Below are positions 51,051-59,702 of a DNA stretch of 64,000 bases, one piece after another. How positions within the stretch are numbered: position 1 is the stretch's first letter; every line of letters starts with the position of its first letter. The notes beneath the pieces were generated by a model. It saw nothing but the letters and a program-made list of their open reading frames with translations. It made no database searches and was not told where the DNA came from. This DNA is from an uncultured Collinsella sp. Lineage in GTDB: Bacteria; Actinomycetota; Coriobacteriia; Coriobacteriales; Coriobacteriaceae. The stretch covers positions 1 to 64,000 of the forward strand of contig CATYIV010000009.1 of assembly GCA_958407465.1 (NCBI GenBank), in the 5' to 3' direction. A program made the position numbers and the translations under genes.

Positions 51051-51548
51051 CTATTCCTCGCAGGGAAGGTCGCGCAGGGCCCGGCGCTCAAAGATACGGA
51101 AGATCTGCGTGTACCACAGGTCCTGAGTGGCCTGCGGCTTGACCAGAATAGTGTCAACGCCGGCAAAGTTACCGCTCCACACGTCCGTGTACAGCTGATC
51201 GCCGATTAGCACGGCCTCGTCGGCCGTGGCGCCCAGACGCTTAAGGCCCGCTTTGAGGGCAAAGGGCGCCGGCTTCATGGCATGGCTGATGGCCTCAAGC
51301 CCCAGCTCGCGCGCCGACGCCATAACCTGGTCGCGATGCCAGTTGTTGGACACCATGCACAGCTTAAAGCCCTTAGCATGGGCGGCCTCGAGCCAGGCGG
51401 AGACCGCAGCGGGTACCTGCTCGGTATCACGCGGCACCAGGGTGTTGTCGCGATCGAGCAGAATGGCGCGCTTGCCATCGGCCCACAGGGTATCGAGGTC
51501 GATGCGGTCGACCGAGGCAACATATCGTTTGGGGCTAAAAATCCTCAT
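51051..51548 (-). CDS. YqeG-type HAD phosphatase (subfamily IIIA)
   Basis: Predicted cytoplasmic phosphatase of 165 residues. HAD motif I is LLDRDNTLVPRD, motif II is in LCMVSNNWHRD, a lysine lies in AMKPAP, and motif IV is VLIGDQLYTDVW. The family is widespread in Gram-positives; some members act on phosphatidylglycerophosphate, so a PgpP-like role is possible. ATG 51548 follows GGAA. It lies between mltG and aroK, three bases after the mltG stop. Confidence 0.88.
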   Translation of the reverse strand: MRIFSPKRYVASVDRIDLDTLWADGKRAILLDRDNTLVPRDTEQVPAAVSAWLEAAHAKGFKLCMVSNNWHRDQVMASARELGLEAISHAMKPAPFALKAGLKRLGATADEAVLIGDQLYTDVWSGNFAGVDTILVKPQATQDLWYTQIFRIFERRALRDLPCEE

Positions 51549-51550
51549 GA

Positions 51551-52906
51551 TCAATTCCAAGACTGTTGATGCTCTTCGTAGGTCTTCGAGAAATACTCCT
51601 CGTCCTGCGTAATGTAGAAATAGAGGTCGTCGGAGTCGGTCGGCTCAAGGGTGGCCTTGAGCGCCTCGAGCGACGGAGAGCAAATGGGCGTGGGCGGGAG
51701 GCCCTCGTGCTTATAGGTGTTATACGGGCTATCGCTCTGCAGGTCGTCGGCGGTAACCTCGCCACCGGTGACGTACATCATGGTCGCGTCGCTGTTGAGG
51801 TAGCGCAGGCCATCGAGCTTGCCCGCCAGACGGTTATAGAAAACCGATGCCACATGCGCGCGCTGATCGGCGTTGAGGCCCTCGCGCTCGACAATCGAGG
51901 CAAGGTTAACGATGTCGTAATCGGACATCTCCACGCCATAGCGCTCCTTGATCTTGGCCTCGCAGCTGGCAAAGTCAAGTGACTTATACTCGGCGTTGAA
52001 CTGGTCAAGCATAGCGCGAATCACATCATCGGCAGACGGGTCCTTACCCAGCGAATAGGTCTTGGGGAACAGGAAGCCCTCGAGCGAATCGTTCGCGGCG
52101 TCTTTAAGGAAAGCGTAATCATTCACATAATTGCTCGCCTTAGCCTGGTTAAGGAAGTCCTCCTTAGAAATGCTGTCGTATGCCTTGGCCACGCGGTCAG
52201 CGACCTGGTCAACCGTCAGACCCTCAGGGATAGTCAGCGCATCGGAGCCCGCATTGGGGCCTTCCATGAGCTGCTGGACAACCTTGGTCGCGTCCATGAG
52301 CGTGGTGAACGAGTAGGTGCCAGGCTTAAGCGACATGTCGGCGTTGAGCTTTTTGACCGCCGCGTAATAATCCTTAGGATCATCGACGATATGGTTCTCG
52401 GAGAGAATCGAAGCGATGGTGTCGCCCGAAGCACCATCGGGAATCGTGATAGTAACTTGCTGGCCTGCAGCGACTTTCGCATCCTCACCGGCAAAGAAGC
52501 CCTTGACGGCTGGCACGACAAAGAAAACGATCGCGACAAGCGCAAGCACGGCGACGACGCCACCGATAATCATAGGCACCGGGGAGCTTTTCTTTTGGAC
52601 ACCACGGCGGGCGTGCGTGTTATAGCTCGAGCGCGTGGCCGGAGCAACGCCGTGCGAACCATGAACATGATGTGCGTGGGAGCGTGGTTGCGGGGCCTGC
52701 CCCTGCGTGCGCTGGGCGGAAGCCTGCTGCTTAAAACGAGCGCCGCCAGCGGGCTGCGCGGGACGAGCGGCGGGCTGTTGGGCAGCACGCTGAGTAGGTT
52801 GAACCGAACGATGCGACGGCTGCGCCGGGCGCTGGCCAGGCTGAGCAGGGCGCGGCACGGGCTGCCGTGTACGATTCTGCTGGCGCGGATCGGAAGCGCT
52901 AGGCAT
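51551..52906 (-). CDS. mltG: Endolytic murein transglycosylase MltG
   Basis: Membrane-bound lytic transglycosylase thought to release nascent glycan strands. The first roughly 110 residues are a Gln/Pro/Arg-rich cytoplasmic tail (PAQPGQRPAQPSHRS type repeats), then one transmembrane helix (PMIIGGVVAVLALVAIVFFV). A LysM-like part and the YceG fold follow, with LEGFLFPKTYSL, the catalytic glutamate in LASIVEREG, DATMMYVTGG and EGLPPTPICSP. Length 451. GAGGAGG precedes ATG 52906, which overlaps the ruvX stop by eight bases. Confidence 0.92.
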   Translation of the reverse strand: MPSASDPRQQNRTRQPVPRPAQPGQRPAQPSHRSVQPTQRAAQQPAARPAQPAGGARFKQQASAQRTQGQAPQPRSHAHHVHGSHGVAPATRSSYNTHARRGVQKKSSPVPMIIGGVVAVLALVAIVFFVVPAVKGFFAGEDAKVAAGQQVTITIPDGASGDTIASILSENHIVDDPKDYYAAVKKLNADMSLKPGTYSFTTLMDATKVVQQLMEGPNAGSDALTIPEGLTVDQVADRVAKAYDSISKEDFLNQAKASNYVNDYAFLKDAANDSLEGFLFPKTYSLGKDPSADDVIRAMLDQFNAEYKSLDFASCEAKIKERYGVEMSDYDIVNLASIVEREGLNADQRAHVASVFYNRLAGKLDGLRYLNSDATMMYVTGGEVTADDLQSDSPYNTYKHEGLPPTPICSPSLEALKATLEPTDSDDLYFYITQDEEYFSKTYEEHQQSWN

Positions 52907-53327
52907 GCTGAACCTCCTCATTTTTACGATCGAGCCATGTCTGCAAGAACAGGCTGGCGGCGATCATGTCAATCTTGCCCCTCATCTGCTTTTCATTGAG
53001 CCCCTGCTCTCGCAGGATTCGCTTGGCCTCCTGCGAGGACAGACGCTCGTCCTCAAACTCCAGCGGAAGATCGAGTTCGTCGGCAATCTTTTGGGCCACG
53101 GCGGCGACGCGCTCGGCCTGGGGGCCGGGCTCACCGGCCATGGTCAAGGGACGTCCGCTTACCAGGATATCGGGCTCATAGTCCTCGACCAGGTAGCGAA
53201 ACGTCTTTGCCATGCCAGTGACCTCGGCAGCCGGAAGCACCTTGACAGGCATCGCCATCTTGCCATCACGGCTCGAGACGGCAATGCCAATCCTGGTCTC
53301 CCCTATGTCCAGTGCGAGCGCGACCAA
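52899..53327 (-). CDS. ruvX: Holliday junction resolvase-like protein RuvX/YqgF
   Basis: RNase H-fold nuclease implicated in rRNA maturation and recombination. The 142-residue protein has ALDIGETRIGIAVSS, ILVSGRPLTMAGEPGPQAERV, LEFEDERLSSQEAKRIL and KIDMIAASLFLQTWLD. The start is a TTG at 53327 without a strong ribosome site, 17 bases after alaS, so translation may be coupled. The alaS-ruvX-mltG order is common in Gram-positives. Confidence 0.92.
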   Translation of the reverse strand: MVALALDIGETRIGIAVSSRDGKMAMPVKVLPAAEVTGMAKTFRYLVEDYEPDILVSGRPLTMAGEPGPQAERVAAVAQKIADELDLPLEFEDERLSSQEAKRILREQGLNEKQMRGKIDMIAASLFLQTWLDRKNEEVQHA

Positions 53328-53344
53328 AGCGACTACTTAGGTTC

Positions 53345-56002
53345 TTAGGCGCCGAGCGCGGTCTTGGCGGCCGCGAGGGCATCGGCGATACCGGCAGCGT
53401 TCTTGCCACCGGCCTGGGCCATGTTGGGACGACCGCCACCGCGGCCATCGACCAGGCCCGCGATCTGCTTGATCACGTTGCCGGCGTGGAAACCGGCCTT
53501 CACGGCGTCATCGGAGCCGGCGGCGAGCAGGGCCGGGGTGCCCTTCTCGGTCACGCTAGCAACAACGCAGGCGACGGGGCCGGCGACCTTCTGGTGCACG
53601 GTGTCCCAGACGTTGCGCAGGTCTGCGGCCTCGAGACCCTGAAGCTCAGCGACAACGAGCTTGTAGCCATTCAGCTCGACAGCGCCGTCGATGGCGCTGG
53701 AGATCGCATCGGAGGAGCCACCGGTCAGAGCCTTCTTGAGCTTACCGGCGGTCTCACGCAGCTCGGCCTGCAGGTTCTCCACGCGGGCGGGAACCTCGTC
53801 GACACGGCACTTGAGCGCAGCGGCGGCGGCGTCAACGAGCGCCAGGCGGTCGGCCATGTAATCGAGAGCGCCCTTGGAGGTCACGGCCTCGATACGGCGG
53901 ACATTCGAGCCCGTGGAGGACTCGGAGATAATCTTGAACAGACCGATCTCGGCGGTGTTGGCGGCATGCGTACCACCGCAGAGCTCGCGGGAGAACGGCT
54001 GGTCCTCGGCGCCTACGGAGACGACGCGGACGACGTCGCCGTACTTCTCGCCAAAGAGGGCGACAGCACCGGCAGCCTTAGCCTCGTCGATGCCCATAAC
54101 GCGGGTCACGACCGGCTTGGAAGCGAAAATCTGCTGGTTGACCAGGTCCTCGACAGCCTTGAGCTGCTCGGAGGACAGGGCCTCGAAGTGCGTGAAGTCA
54201 AAGCGCAGGTGCTCGGGCGTCACCAGCGAGCCGGCCTGGGAGACATGCTCGCCCAGGACCTGCTTAAGCGCAGCGTCGAGCAAGTGGGTGGCGGTGTGGT
54301 TGCGGCGCAGGAAACCACGGCGCTCGGCGTCGAGCGCGGCGGTCACGGTAGCACCGACGGTCAGCGTGCCCTCGGCAACGTGAGCGACGTGAGCATACAG
54401 GCCGTTGTGGTTCTTGGTGTCGGCAACGGTCAGAACAACGCCCTCGGCGGATAGCTCACCGGCGTCGCCCTGCTGGCCACCCATCTCGGCGTAGAACGGG
54501 GTGCGGTCGAGCACGACCTCAACGTCCTCGCTGGCGGCAGCGGACTCGACGGACTCGCCGTTGCGAACGATGGCGACAACCTTGGCGCCCTCGATGACGT
54601 CGTTGTCATAGCCGTCGAACTCGGTCGCTGCGACCTTGTCGGAAAGCTCGACCCACACGTCGTTGAAGCTACCCCAGGCGTCGCCCTTGGCGTTAGCGCG
54701 GGCGCGGGCCTTCTGGTCCTCCATGCAGGCAGTGAAGCCGTCCATGTCGACTTCGTGGCCAGCGGTGCCGGCGATCTCGACGGTCAGATCGATGGGAAAA
54801 CCAAAGGTGTCGTGCAGCTTAAAGGCGACATCGCCCGGAAGCACAGCGCCCTCGGCAAGCGCTGTCAGGGCCTCGTCCAGGTAGACACGGCCATTGTCGA
54901 GCGTCGTGGAGAAGCGCTCCTCCTCGGAGGCGACGATACCCTTGACGAGCGCGACGTTCTTGAGCAGCTCGGGATAGGCCTCGCCCATTTGAGCGTTGAC
55001 CTCGTCGATGAACTTGGTCAGGAAGGCGCCCTCGATGCCCAGCAGGCGACCGTGGAACACGGCACGGCGGAGCAGACGGCGAAGGACGTACTCGCGACCC
55101 TCGTTGCCGGGAAGGATGCCGTCCGAGATCATAAAGTCGACAGCACGGGAGTGGTCGGCGATGATGCGCAGAGAGCGGCTGGCGCCGGAGTAATCGTCGG
55201 CATCATAGGTCTTGCCGCTGATCTCCTCACCGAGCTTGATGAGGTGCTGCATCAGATCGCCGTCGTAGTTAGCAGTCTTGTGCTGCATGATAGCGGCCAT
55301 GCGCTCCAGGCCCATGCCCGTATCGAGGTTGCGGTGCGGCAGCTCCGGCATGGAGCCGTCCTCCTGACGGTCGTACTGGGTAAACACGAGGTTCCAGAAC
55401 TCAAGGAAGCGGTCGCAGTCGCAGCCAGGCTTGCAGTCGGGGCTGCCGCAGCCGACCTCCTCGCCCATGTCAAAGTAGATCTCGGAGCACGGACCGCAGG
55501 GGCCGGTGGGGCCAGCGGCCCAGAAGTTGTCGTCCTCGCCCAAGCGGGAGATGTGGTCCTCGGCAACGCCCAGAGAACGCCACACGTCGTGGGTCTCGTC
55601 GTCCTCGGTAAAGACGGTGAAGTACAGGCGGTCGAGCGGCAGCTTGAACTCCTTGGTGATGAGCTCAAAGGCCCAGGCGCAAGCCTGCTCCTTGGAGACG
55701 CCGCCAAAAGAGAAGTCGCCGAGCATCTCGAAGAAGGACAGGTGACGGCCGTCCTCGCCGATGCAATCGATGTCATTGGTGCGGACGCACTTCTGGCAGG
55801 AGATCGCGCCGATCTCCTTCATGGTCTTCTTGCCCTGGTAGTACTCCTTAAACTGGTTCATGCCGGCATTGGCAAGCAGCAGTGAAGGATCGTCGGGGAC
55901 GAGGGACGAAGAAGGATAGAGCTTAAGACCGCGCTCCTCAAAGAAGTTGAGGAACTTAGAGCGAATCTCGGCCGTAGTCATTGACGGGTAGTCAGCACTC
56001 AT
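53345..56002 (-). CDS. alaS: Alanyl-tRNA synthetase
   Basis: Charges tRNA-Ala and hydrolyses mischarged Ser. The class II core is at the N-terminus (SMTTAEIRSKFLNFFEERGL, SLLLANAGMNQFKEYYQG, CVRTNDIDCIGEDGRH), then the tRNA-binding domain, the editing domain (HTATHLLDAALKQVLGEHVSQAGS, CGGTHAANTAEIG) and the DHHA1/C-Ala tail ending GGRPNMAQAGGK. Length 885. GAGGAG upstream favours ATG 56002; ATG 55981 is possible. Confidence 0.96.
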   Translation of the reverse strand: MSADYPSMTTAEIRSKFLNFFEERGLKLYPSSSLVPDDPSLLLANAGMNQFKEYYQGKKTMKEIGAISCQKCVRTNDIDCIGEDGRHLSFFEMLGDFSFGGVSKEQACAWAFELITKEFKLPLDRLYFTVFTEDDETHDVWRSLGVAEDHISRLGEDDNFWAAGPTGPCGPCSEIYFDMGEEVGCGSPDCKPGCDCDRFLEFWNLVFTQYDRQEDGSMPELPHRNLDTGMGLERMAAIMQHKTANYDGDLMQHLIKLGEEISGKTYDADDYSGASRSLRIIADHSRAVDFMISDGILPGNEGREYVLRRLLRRAVFHGRLLGIEGAFLTKFIDEVNAQMGEAYPELLKNVALVKGIVASEEERFSTTLDNGRVYLDEALTALAEGAVLPGDVAFKLHDTFGFPIDLTVEIAGTAGHEVDMDGFTACMEDQKARARANAKGDAWGSFNDVWVELSDKVAATEFDGYDNDVIEGAKVVAIVRNGESVESAAASEDVEVVLDRTPFYAEMGGQQGDAGELSAEGVVLTVADTKNHNGLYAHVAHVAEGTLTVGATVTAALDAERRGFLRRNHTATHLLDAALKQVLGEHVSQAGSLVTPEHLRFDFTHFEALSSEQLKAVEDLVNQQIFASKPVVTRVMGIDEAKAAGAVALFGEKYGDVVRVVSVGAEDQPFSRELCGGTHAANTAEIGLFKIISESSTGSNVRRIEAVTSKGALDYMADRLALVDAAAAALKCRVDEVPARVENLQAELRETAGKLKKALTGGSSDAISSAIDGAVELNGYKLVVAELQGLEAADLRNVWDTVHQKVAGPVACVVASVTEKGTPALLAAGSDDAVKAGFHAGNVIKQIAGLVDGRGGGRPNMAQAGGKNAAGIADALAAAKTALGA

Positions 56003-56048
56003 AGAGGGAATCTCCTCGGTTTCACATCGAAACAGTTCAAACGTAACG

Positions 56049-56076
56049 ATATTACCATCCCACCGCGCCTGTGCAA
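56049..56076 (-). promoter_or_regulatory. Promoter of the alaS operon
   Basis: On the minus strand TTGCAC (56076-56071), a 16-base spacer, TAATAT (56054-56049), 47 bases before the alaS start. It lies directly downstream of a terminator, so alaS is an independent unit. Confidence 0.7.
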
Positions 56077-56104
56077 AAAAGAGGGTCGCCAAACAGCGAC
56101 CCTC
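56075..56104 (-). terminator. Terminator just upstream of the alaS promoter
   Basis: Nine-base perfect stem GAGGGTCGC/GCGACCCTC with six T on the minus strand. The nearest upstream minus-strand gene ends at 56443, so it would end that transcript after passing antisense through the small plus-strand gene at 56197. Confidence 0.8.
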
Positions 56105-56196
56105 CAGCGAAAGTGCACGTTATTTAGTACTGCGCGATCCTTTGAAAAAGGACTGCTGTATATTTGCATATAAGATTCACCCGGAAGGAGCGATCG

Positions 56197-56436
56197 ATGA
56201 AAAGCAAACGATTTGTCCTGAATGCACTTCTGGTTGTAGCACTTTTAGCGCTCTTAGCCTTCTCATGCTGGTACGCAAACCAACCATCATTTGGATACGT
56301 ATTGTATACAGTAATGTCCGGCGATAAGGCTTATTACACTCTACGCGCAATTGACGTTCTCTTTTTCTATGTAGCCGGCCCCTTATCAATCGCTTTGGTC
56401 GCGTTTCTTGTCATTTACAACTTCAAGAAACGTTAA
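56197..56436 (+). CDS. Small two-helix membrane protein, unknown function
   Basis: 79 residues with two hydrophobic helices (about 7-24 and 55-75) and a basic end (YNFKKR). A strong GGAAGGAG site is seven bases before ATG 56197. Its DNA is clearly more AT-rich than its neighbours, and it is the only plus-strand gene between two long minus-strand blocks. I recognise no family. The AT content suggests recent acquisition, or a fast-evolving membrane peptide. Confidence 0.7.
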   Translation: MKSKRFVLNALLVVALLALLAFSCWYANQPSFGYVLYTVMSGDKAYYTLRAIDVLFFYVAGPLSIALVAFLVIYNFKKR

Positions 56437-56442
56437 TAGAAC

Positions 56443-57855
56443 CTATTTAGAATCCGAATCGTCCATGGAGCCGTCGATGCCGGTTTTGGTTTCGTCGTTC
56501 ATATTGAAATCGTCGTCTTTGGCGAAGGGATTCTTGAAAAAGCCCGTAGCATCGGGCTGAAGGCCCGAGAGCTTCATCCAGGGATTATCGAGCTCGGGTT
56601 TGGGCATGGCCTGGGCCTCGGGCGCGGTCTCGTTGCCGATGAGCTCGGACTCGTAGATGAAGGTGTCGTCGCCGAGCGCGTCGTAGGCGGCGACCGGGTT
56701 GCCATCGGCATCGCGGTACGGTGTGCCCTTAAACACGGCGCCGTCATAGGCCACAAGCTGGCGGCCGGTCTCATTCTCGAAGTAGTACACGAAGATACCC
56801 TTGAGGGCCGCACATAGCGGGATGGCAATAATCATGCCGATGGGGCCCATGAGTGCCGAGCCAATAACGAGCGCCGTGAGGCTCATGATGGGATGCACCT
56901 GCACCGAGCTCTGCATAACCTTAGGCGAAATCACGTTATCGGTGACGTTTTGCGCGACCATCGTCACGATGAGCGTCCATAACGCCAACATGGGACTGAA
57001 CATGAAGCCGAGTACCGTGGCGATTGCTGCGCTCACCCAGGGACCGACGACCGGAACCAAATGCATGATGCCGGTAAAGATAGCCATGAGCGCCGCATAC
57101 GGATGACCGATGATCAAAAAACCGATAAAGGCGAGGAAACCACCGCAGATGGACGTCACGACCATACCGCGCATGTAGCCGCCGACAGAGCGAGAAAGGA
57201 TGGCGACCATAAAGCGGTACGAGGTCTCCTTCTCCTGACCGATGATGGTGCAAATCTCGTGATGCATGCGAGGGTAGTCGCAGGCCATCCAGTAGGCAAG
57301 CACCAGACCAAGGAAGATCACGAACAACTGCGAGGCCGTATTGGTGATGAGCGGGAACACACCGCGACCAAGCTCGGCAGCAATCTGAGACACATACTTC
57401 GATGCCACGGTAACCAGGGACGAAAGATTATCGTCCAAATACTCCTTGAGCGGCGTGTTGTTGAGCGTCTTGGCATGCGAGATCATCTCATTGAGATCGC
57501 CACCCGCAACACGAAGCTGCTCGGGCAGGCGGCTCAGGACTTCCATGATCTGACCAAAGAGAATCGGCGACAAGATGCAAACGACACCGACGAGCACGGC
57601 AACAACAACAATAAGCGCGATAAGCGAACCGATGCCGCGATTCACGCCATGGTGCTCGAGCCAGTTGGTGATCGGGGACATCACAAAAGCAATGATGGAG
57701 CCGACGGCAAGAAACTCAATAACCGGTGCCAGGATGCCCATAAGGTTAAAGATGACAGCAGCAATAACAATGCAGCCGACAACAGCCCAAATGCGCAGCG
57801 TCAGAATGCGGGTGTCGCGCAGCACGCGATCGGTTTGCTGGGGGTGCTCACTCAT
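56443..57855 (-). CDS. AI-2E family transporter (PerM/YdiK type)
   Basis: Polytopic membrane protein of 470 residues with about eight helices. Family marks are FLAVGSIIAFVMSPITNWLEHHG, HLVPVVGPWVSAAIATVLGF and GPIGMIIAIPLCAALKGIF. Substrates of the family vary (autoinducer-2 export, Na+/H+ exchange, unknown). A 110-residue acidic cytoplasmic tail at the C-terminus is extra. ATG 57855 overlaps the sigma factor stop by four bases, so it is expressed with the sigma factor operon. Confidence 0.9.
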   Translation of the reverse strand: MSEHPQQTDRVLRDTRILTLRIWAVVGCIVIAAVIFNLMGILAPVIEFLAVGSIIAFVMSPITNWLEHHGVNRGIGSLIALIVVVAVLVGVVCILSPILFGQIMEVLSRLPEQLRVAGGDLNEMISHAKTLNNTPLKEYLDDNLSSLVTVASKYVSQIAAELGRGVFPLITNTASQLFVIFLGLVLAYWMACDYPRMHHEICTIIGQEKETSYRFMVAILSRSVGGYMRGMVVTSICGGFLAFIGFLIIGHPYAALMAIFTGIMHLVPVVGPWVSAAIATVLGFMFSPMLALWTLIVTMVAQNVTDNVISPKVMQSSVQVHPIMSLTALVIGSALMGPIGMIIAIPLCAALKGIFVYYFENETGRQLVAYDGAVFKGTPYRDADGNPVAAYDALGDDTFIYESELIGNETAPEAQAMPKPELDNPWMKLSGLQPDATGFFKNPFAKDDDFNMNDETKTGIDGSMDDSDSK

Positions 57856-58643
57856 GAACGAATCATCACTCCGTCGGGGTCGATCTTGTCCTGAATCTTC
57901 TTAAGCGTGCGGCGCAGCAGACGCGAAACCTGTACCTGAGAAATACCCAGCTTCTTGGCGATCTCGATCTGGGTCATGCCCTTCACAAAGCGCAGCTCAA
58001 TCACCTCGCGCTCGCGCGGCGAGAAATCACGGATGGCTTCCTCGATCACTAGGCGGTCATCGGTAAAGTCGAGCTCGTTGTCGTCATCGGCGTAACGGTC
58101 GAGAATCGAGGGGGCATCGTCCGAATCGGACGCACCAGGAGCCTCGATGGGCACCGAGGTATAGGCCGAAGACGATTCCATGGCCTCGAGGACCTCATCG
58201 ACAGTCACATCTAGATACTCAGCGATCTCCTCAACCTTGGGCGAACGCTGCAGCTCGTTGGTAAGTTTGTCAGTAGCCTGGTTGACCTTGGCCGAGAGCT
58301 CCTGCAGACGACGCGGTACGCGCACACTCCAGCCCTTGTCGCGAAAATGGCGTTTGATCTCGCCCAGGATAGTGGGTGTCGCAAACGTCGTGAACTCGAG
58401 TCCGCGCTCAGGGTCAAAACGGTCGATAGCCTTGAGCAAGCCCAGATAGCCGACCTGCATGAGGTCGTCGAGCGGCTCGCCGCGATTCTTAAATTTGTTG
58501 GCAAGAAACCTTACCAGGTTCATATGGGACATGACGAGCTGCTCACGGGCGTCCGGATCACCGGTCTCCTTGTAACGACGAAACAGCTCGCGAGTTTTCT
58601 CCTTGTCCCAAGCGGTCTTTCCGCTCCGGGAACGTTCGGTCAT
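57852..58643 (-). CDS. RNA polymerase sigma factor, SigB/SigF-like group 3
   Basis: Alternative sigma factor of 263 residues. Region 2 has HMNLVRFLANKFKNRGEPLDDLMQVGYLGLLKAIDRFDPERGLEFTTFATPTI-like sequence, region 3 has the GWSVRVPRRLQEL pattern typical of SigB/SigF/SigG, and region 4 has LRFVKGMTQIEIAKKLGISQVQVSRLLRR. An acidic insert of about 25 residues (ASDSDDAPSILDRYADDDNE) lies between regions 3 and 4. It starts one base after the upstream gene, which is an anti-sigma-like protein, as in rsbW-sigB operons. Confidence 0.9.
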   Translation of the reverse strand: MTERSRSGKTAWDKEKTRELFRRYKETGDPDAREQLVMSHMNLVRFLANKFKNRGEPLDDLMQVGYLGLLKAIDRFDPERGLEFTTFATPTILGEIKRHFRDKGWSVRVPRRLQELSAKVNQATDKLTNELQRSPKVEEIAEYLDVTVDEVLEAMESSSAYTSVPIEAPGASDSDDAPSILDRYADDDNELDFTDDRLVIEEAIRDFSPREREVIELRFVKGMTQIEIAKKLGISQVQVSRLLRRTLKKIQDKIDPDGVMIRS

Positions 58644-58644
58644 A

Positions 58645-59022
58645 TTAGATATCCGCCTTGAGGTCGAGGGAAAGCGTCAGGGGCGCCGTAGTCTTTTCGT
58701 AGGAGTCGCACACGCTCGCGAGGATGAGCTCGGCATACACCGCAGCCTGGTCGTCTTCATCGACCGTAGCCTGGTCGCCAAAGGTAATAGTCATGCCAAC
58801 GTGGGTCTCATCGACATCGAATTTGATGGTGATGTCATCGCAGTCGACCGCGGTGCAACCAAAGATGAAAGCCTCCTCAGCAGCCATGCGGATGTCCTCG
58901 ATGCGATCGACAGACATAGAGCACAGGGCACCAACGTTGGCTGCCGTCATGCGCACAAGGCGAGCGAGACGCGGGTCACCGGCAACGGTCAGCGTGATAG
59001 GGCAGGTTGCTTCGCTACTCAT
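58645..59022 (-). CDS. Divergent RsbW/SpoIIAB-like anti-sigma factor
   Basis: 125 residues. The order of elements fits the GHKL ATPase fold of anti-sigma factors (PRLARLVRMTAANVGALCSMSVDRIEDIRMAAEEAFIFGC region), and the gene directly precedes a SigB-type sigma gene. The N-box, normally with an Asn in a LSEACTNAVEHA-like helix, reads MAAEEAFIFGCTAV with no Asn, and no DxGxG box is visible, so ATP binding or kinase activity is doubtful. GAGGAG precedes ATG 59022. No anti-anti-sigma (STAS) gene is adjacent. Confidence 0.7.
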   Translation of the reverse strand: MSSEATCPITLTVAGDPRLARLVRMTAANVGALCSMSVDRIEDIRMAAEEAFIFGCTAVDCDDITIKFDVDETHVGMTITFGDQATVDEDDQAAVYAELILASVCDSYEKTTAPLTLSLDLKADI

Positions 59023-59602
59023 CGCAGGACTCCTCAGAGGTCTCGGCGGGCGTATAGGTGTAATACTGAGCCGGCTTGGATACAGACTTCTGACCATCAT
59101 CGTCGCCCGCGGCGGCCTCGTCCTCGCCAATTAGGACGCGCTCGGTAGGCTGCTCGGCCTCCGCAGCGGCAGCGGCGAGCTTGCGATCGGCGTCGTCTGC
59201 AGGAGCCTTCACCTTATTGAAGAGCTTCTGCACAGCACCGGCGGCAGAGTCGGTCACGCTCGACACAGCATTGCTGGCCTCGGCAATGCTGCCCGTAACC
59301 TCGGAAATGTCGCGAACCACGGCTTCGACCTCTACGAGATTGGAGGTAAGGGCATCAACTGCCGTCTTGCTCGACTTAAGCAGCGGCTCCATCTGGGCAA
59401 GCGCCGGCGTAAGCTCATCGACAGCGCCATCGAGCTTTGCCACCACAGGCTGAGCCTCGGCGATGGTGTTGTTGAGGTCGTTCACGGTCTTATCGAGCGA
59501 GTCGACAACATTGCGGGTCTTGCGCAGGGTAAGCGCGAGCTCAGCGATGGCCCACACGCCGGCAACGGCGAGCAGCAGCAGGGCGATTTGAATGGGACTC
59601 AT
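59015..59602 (-). CDS. Membrane-anchored coiled-coil protein, DUF948-like
   Basis: 195 residues: one N-terminal transmembrane helix (IQIALLLLAVAGVWAIAELAL), then a long helical region with heptad-like spacing (TVNDLNNTIAEAQPVVAKLDGAVDEL, VSSVTDSAAGAVQKLFNKV), then an acidic tail with YYTYTPAE. It resembles the DUF948 family of Gram-positive general-stress proteins such as YtxG. Overlaps the anti-sigma-like gene by eight bases and so leads the sigma operon. Confidence 0.75.
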   Translation of the reverse strand: MSPIQIALLLLAVAGVWAIAELALTLRKTRNVVDSLDKTVNDLNNTIAEAQPVVAKLDGAVDELTPALAQMEPLLKSSKTAVDALTSNLVEVEAVVRDISEVTGSIAEASNAVSSVTDSAAGAVQKLFNKVKAPADDADRKLAAAAAEAEQPTERVLIGEDEAAAGDDDGQKSVSKPAQYYTYTPAETSEESCDE

Positions 59603-59702
59603 ACAAGCCTCCCGGAAGAATCGAAATACAGACGCTTTTCATGGTACCCCAAAGGGGACCGAACATGCCAAGAGCAGCAACGTGGGACAAAATTATCAGC
59701 AG

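Noticed and set aside
53312-55885. Long plus-strand frames antisense to alaS
   Set aside because: These are shadows of the alanyl-tRNA synthetase gene; the translations are repetitive Val/Gly/His-rich and match no family.
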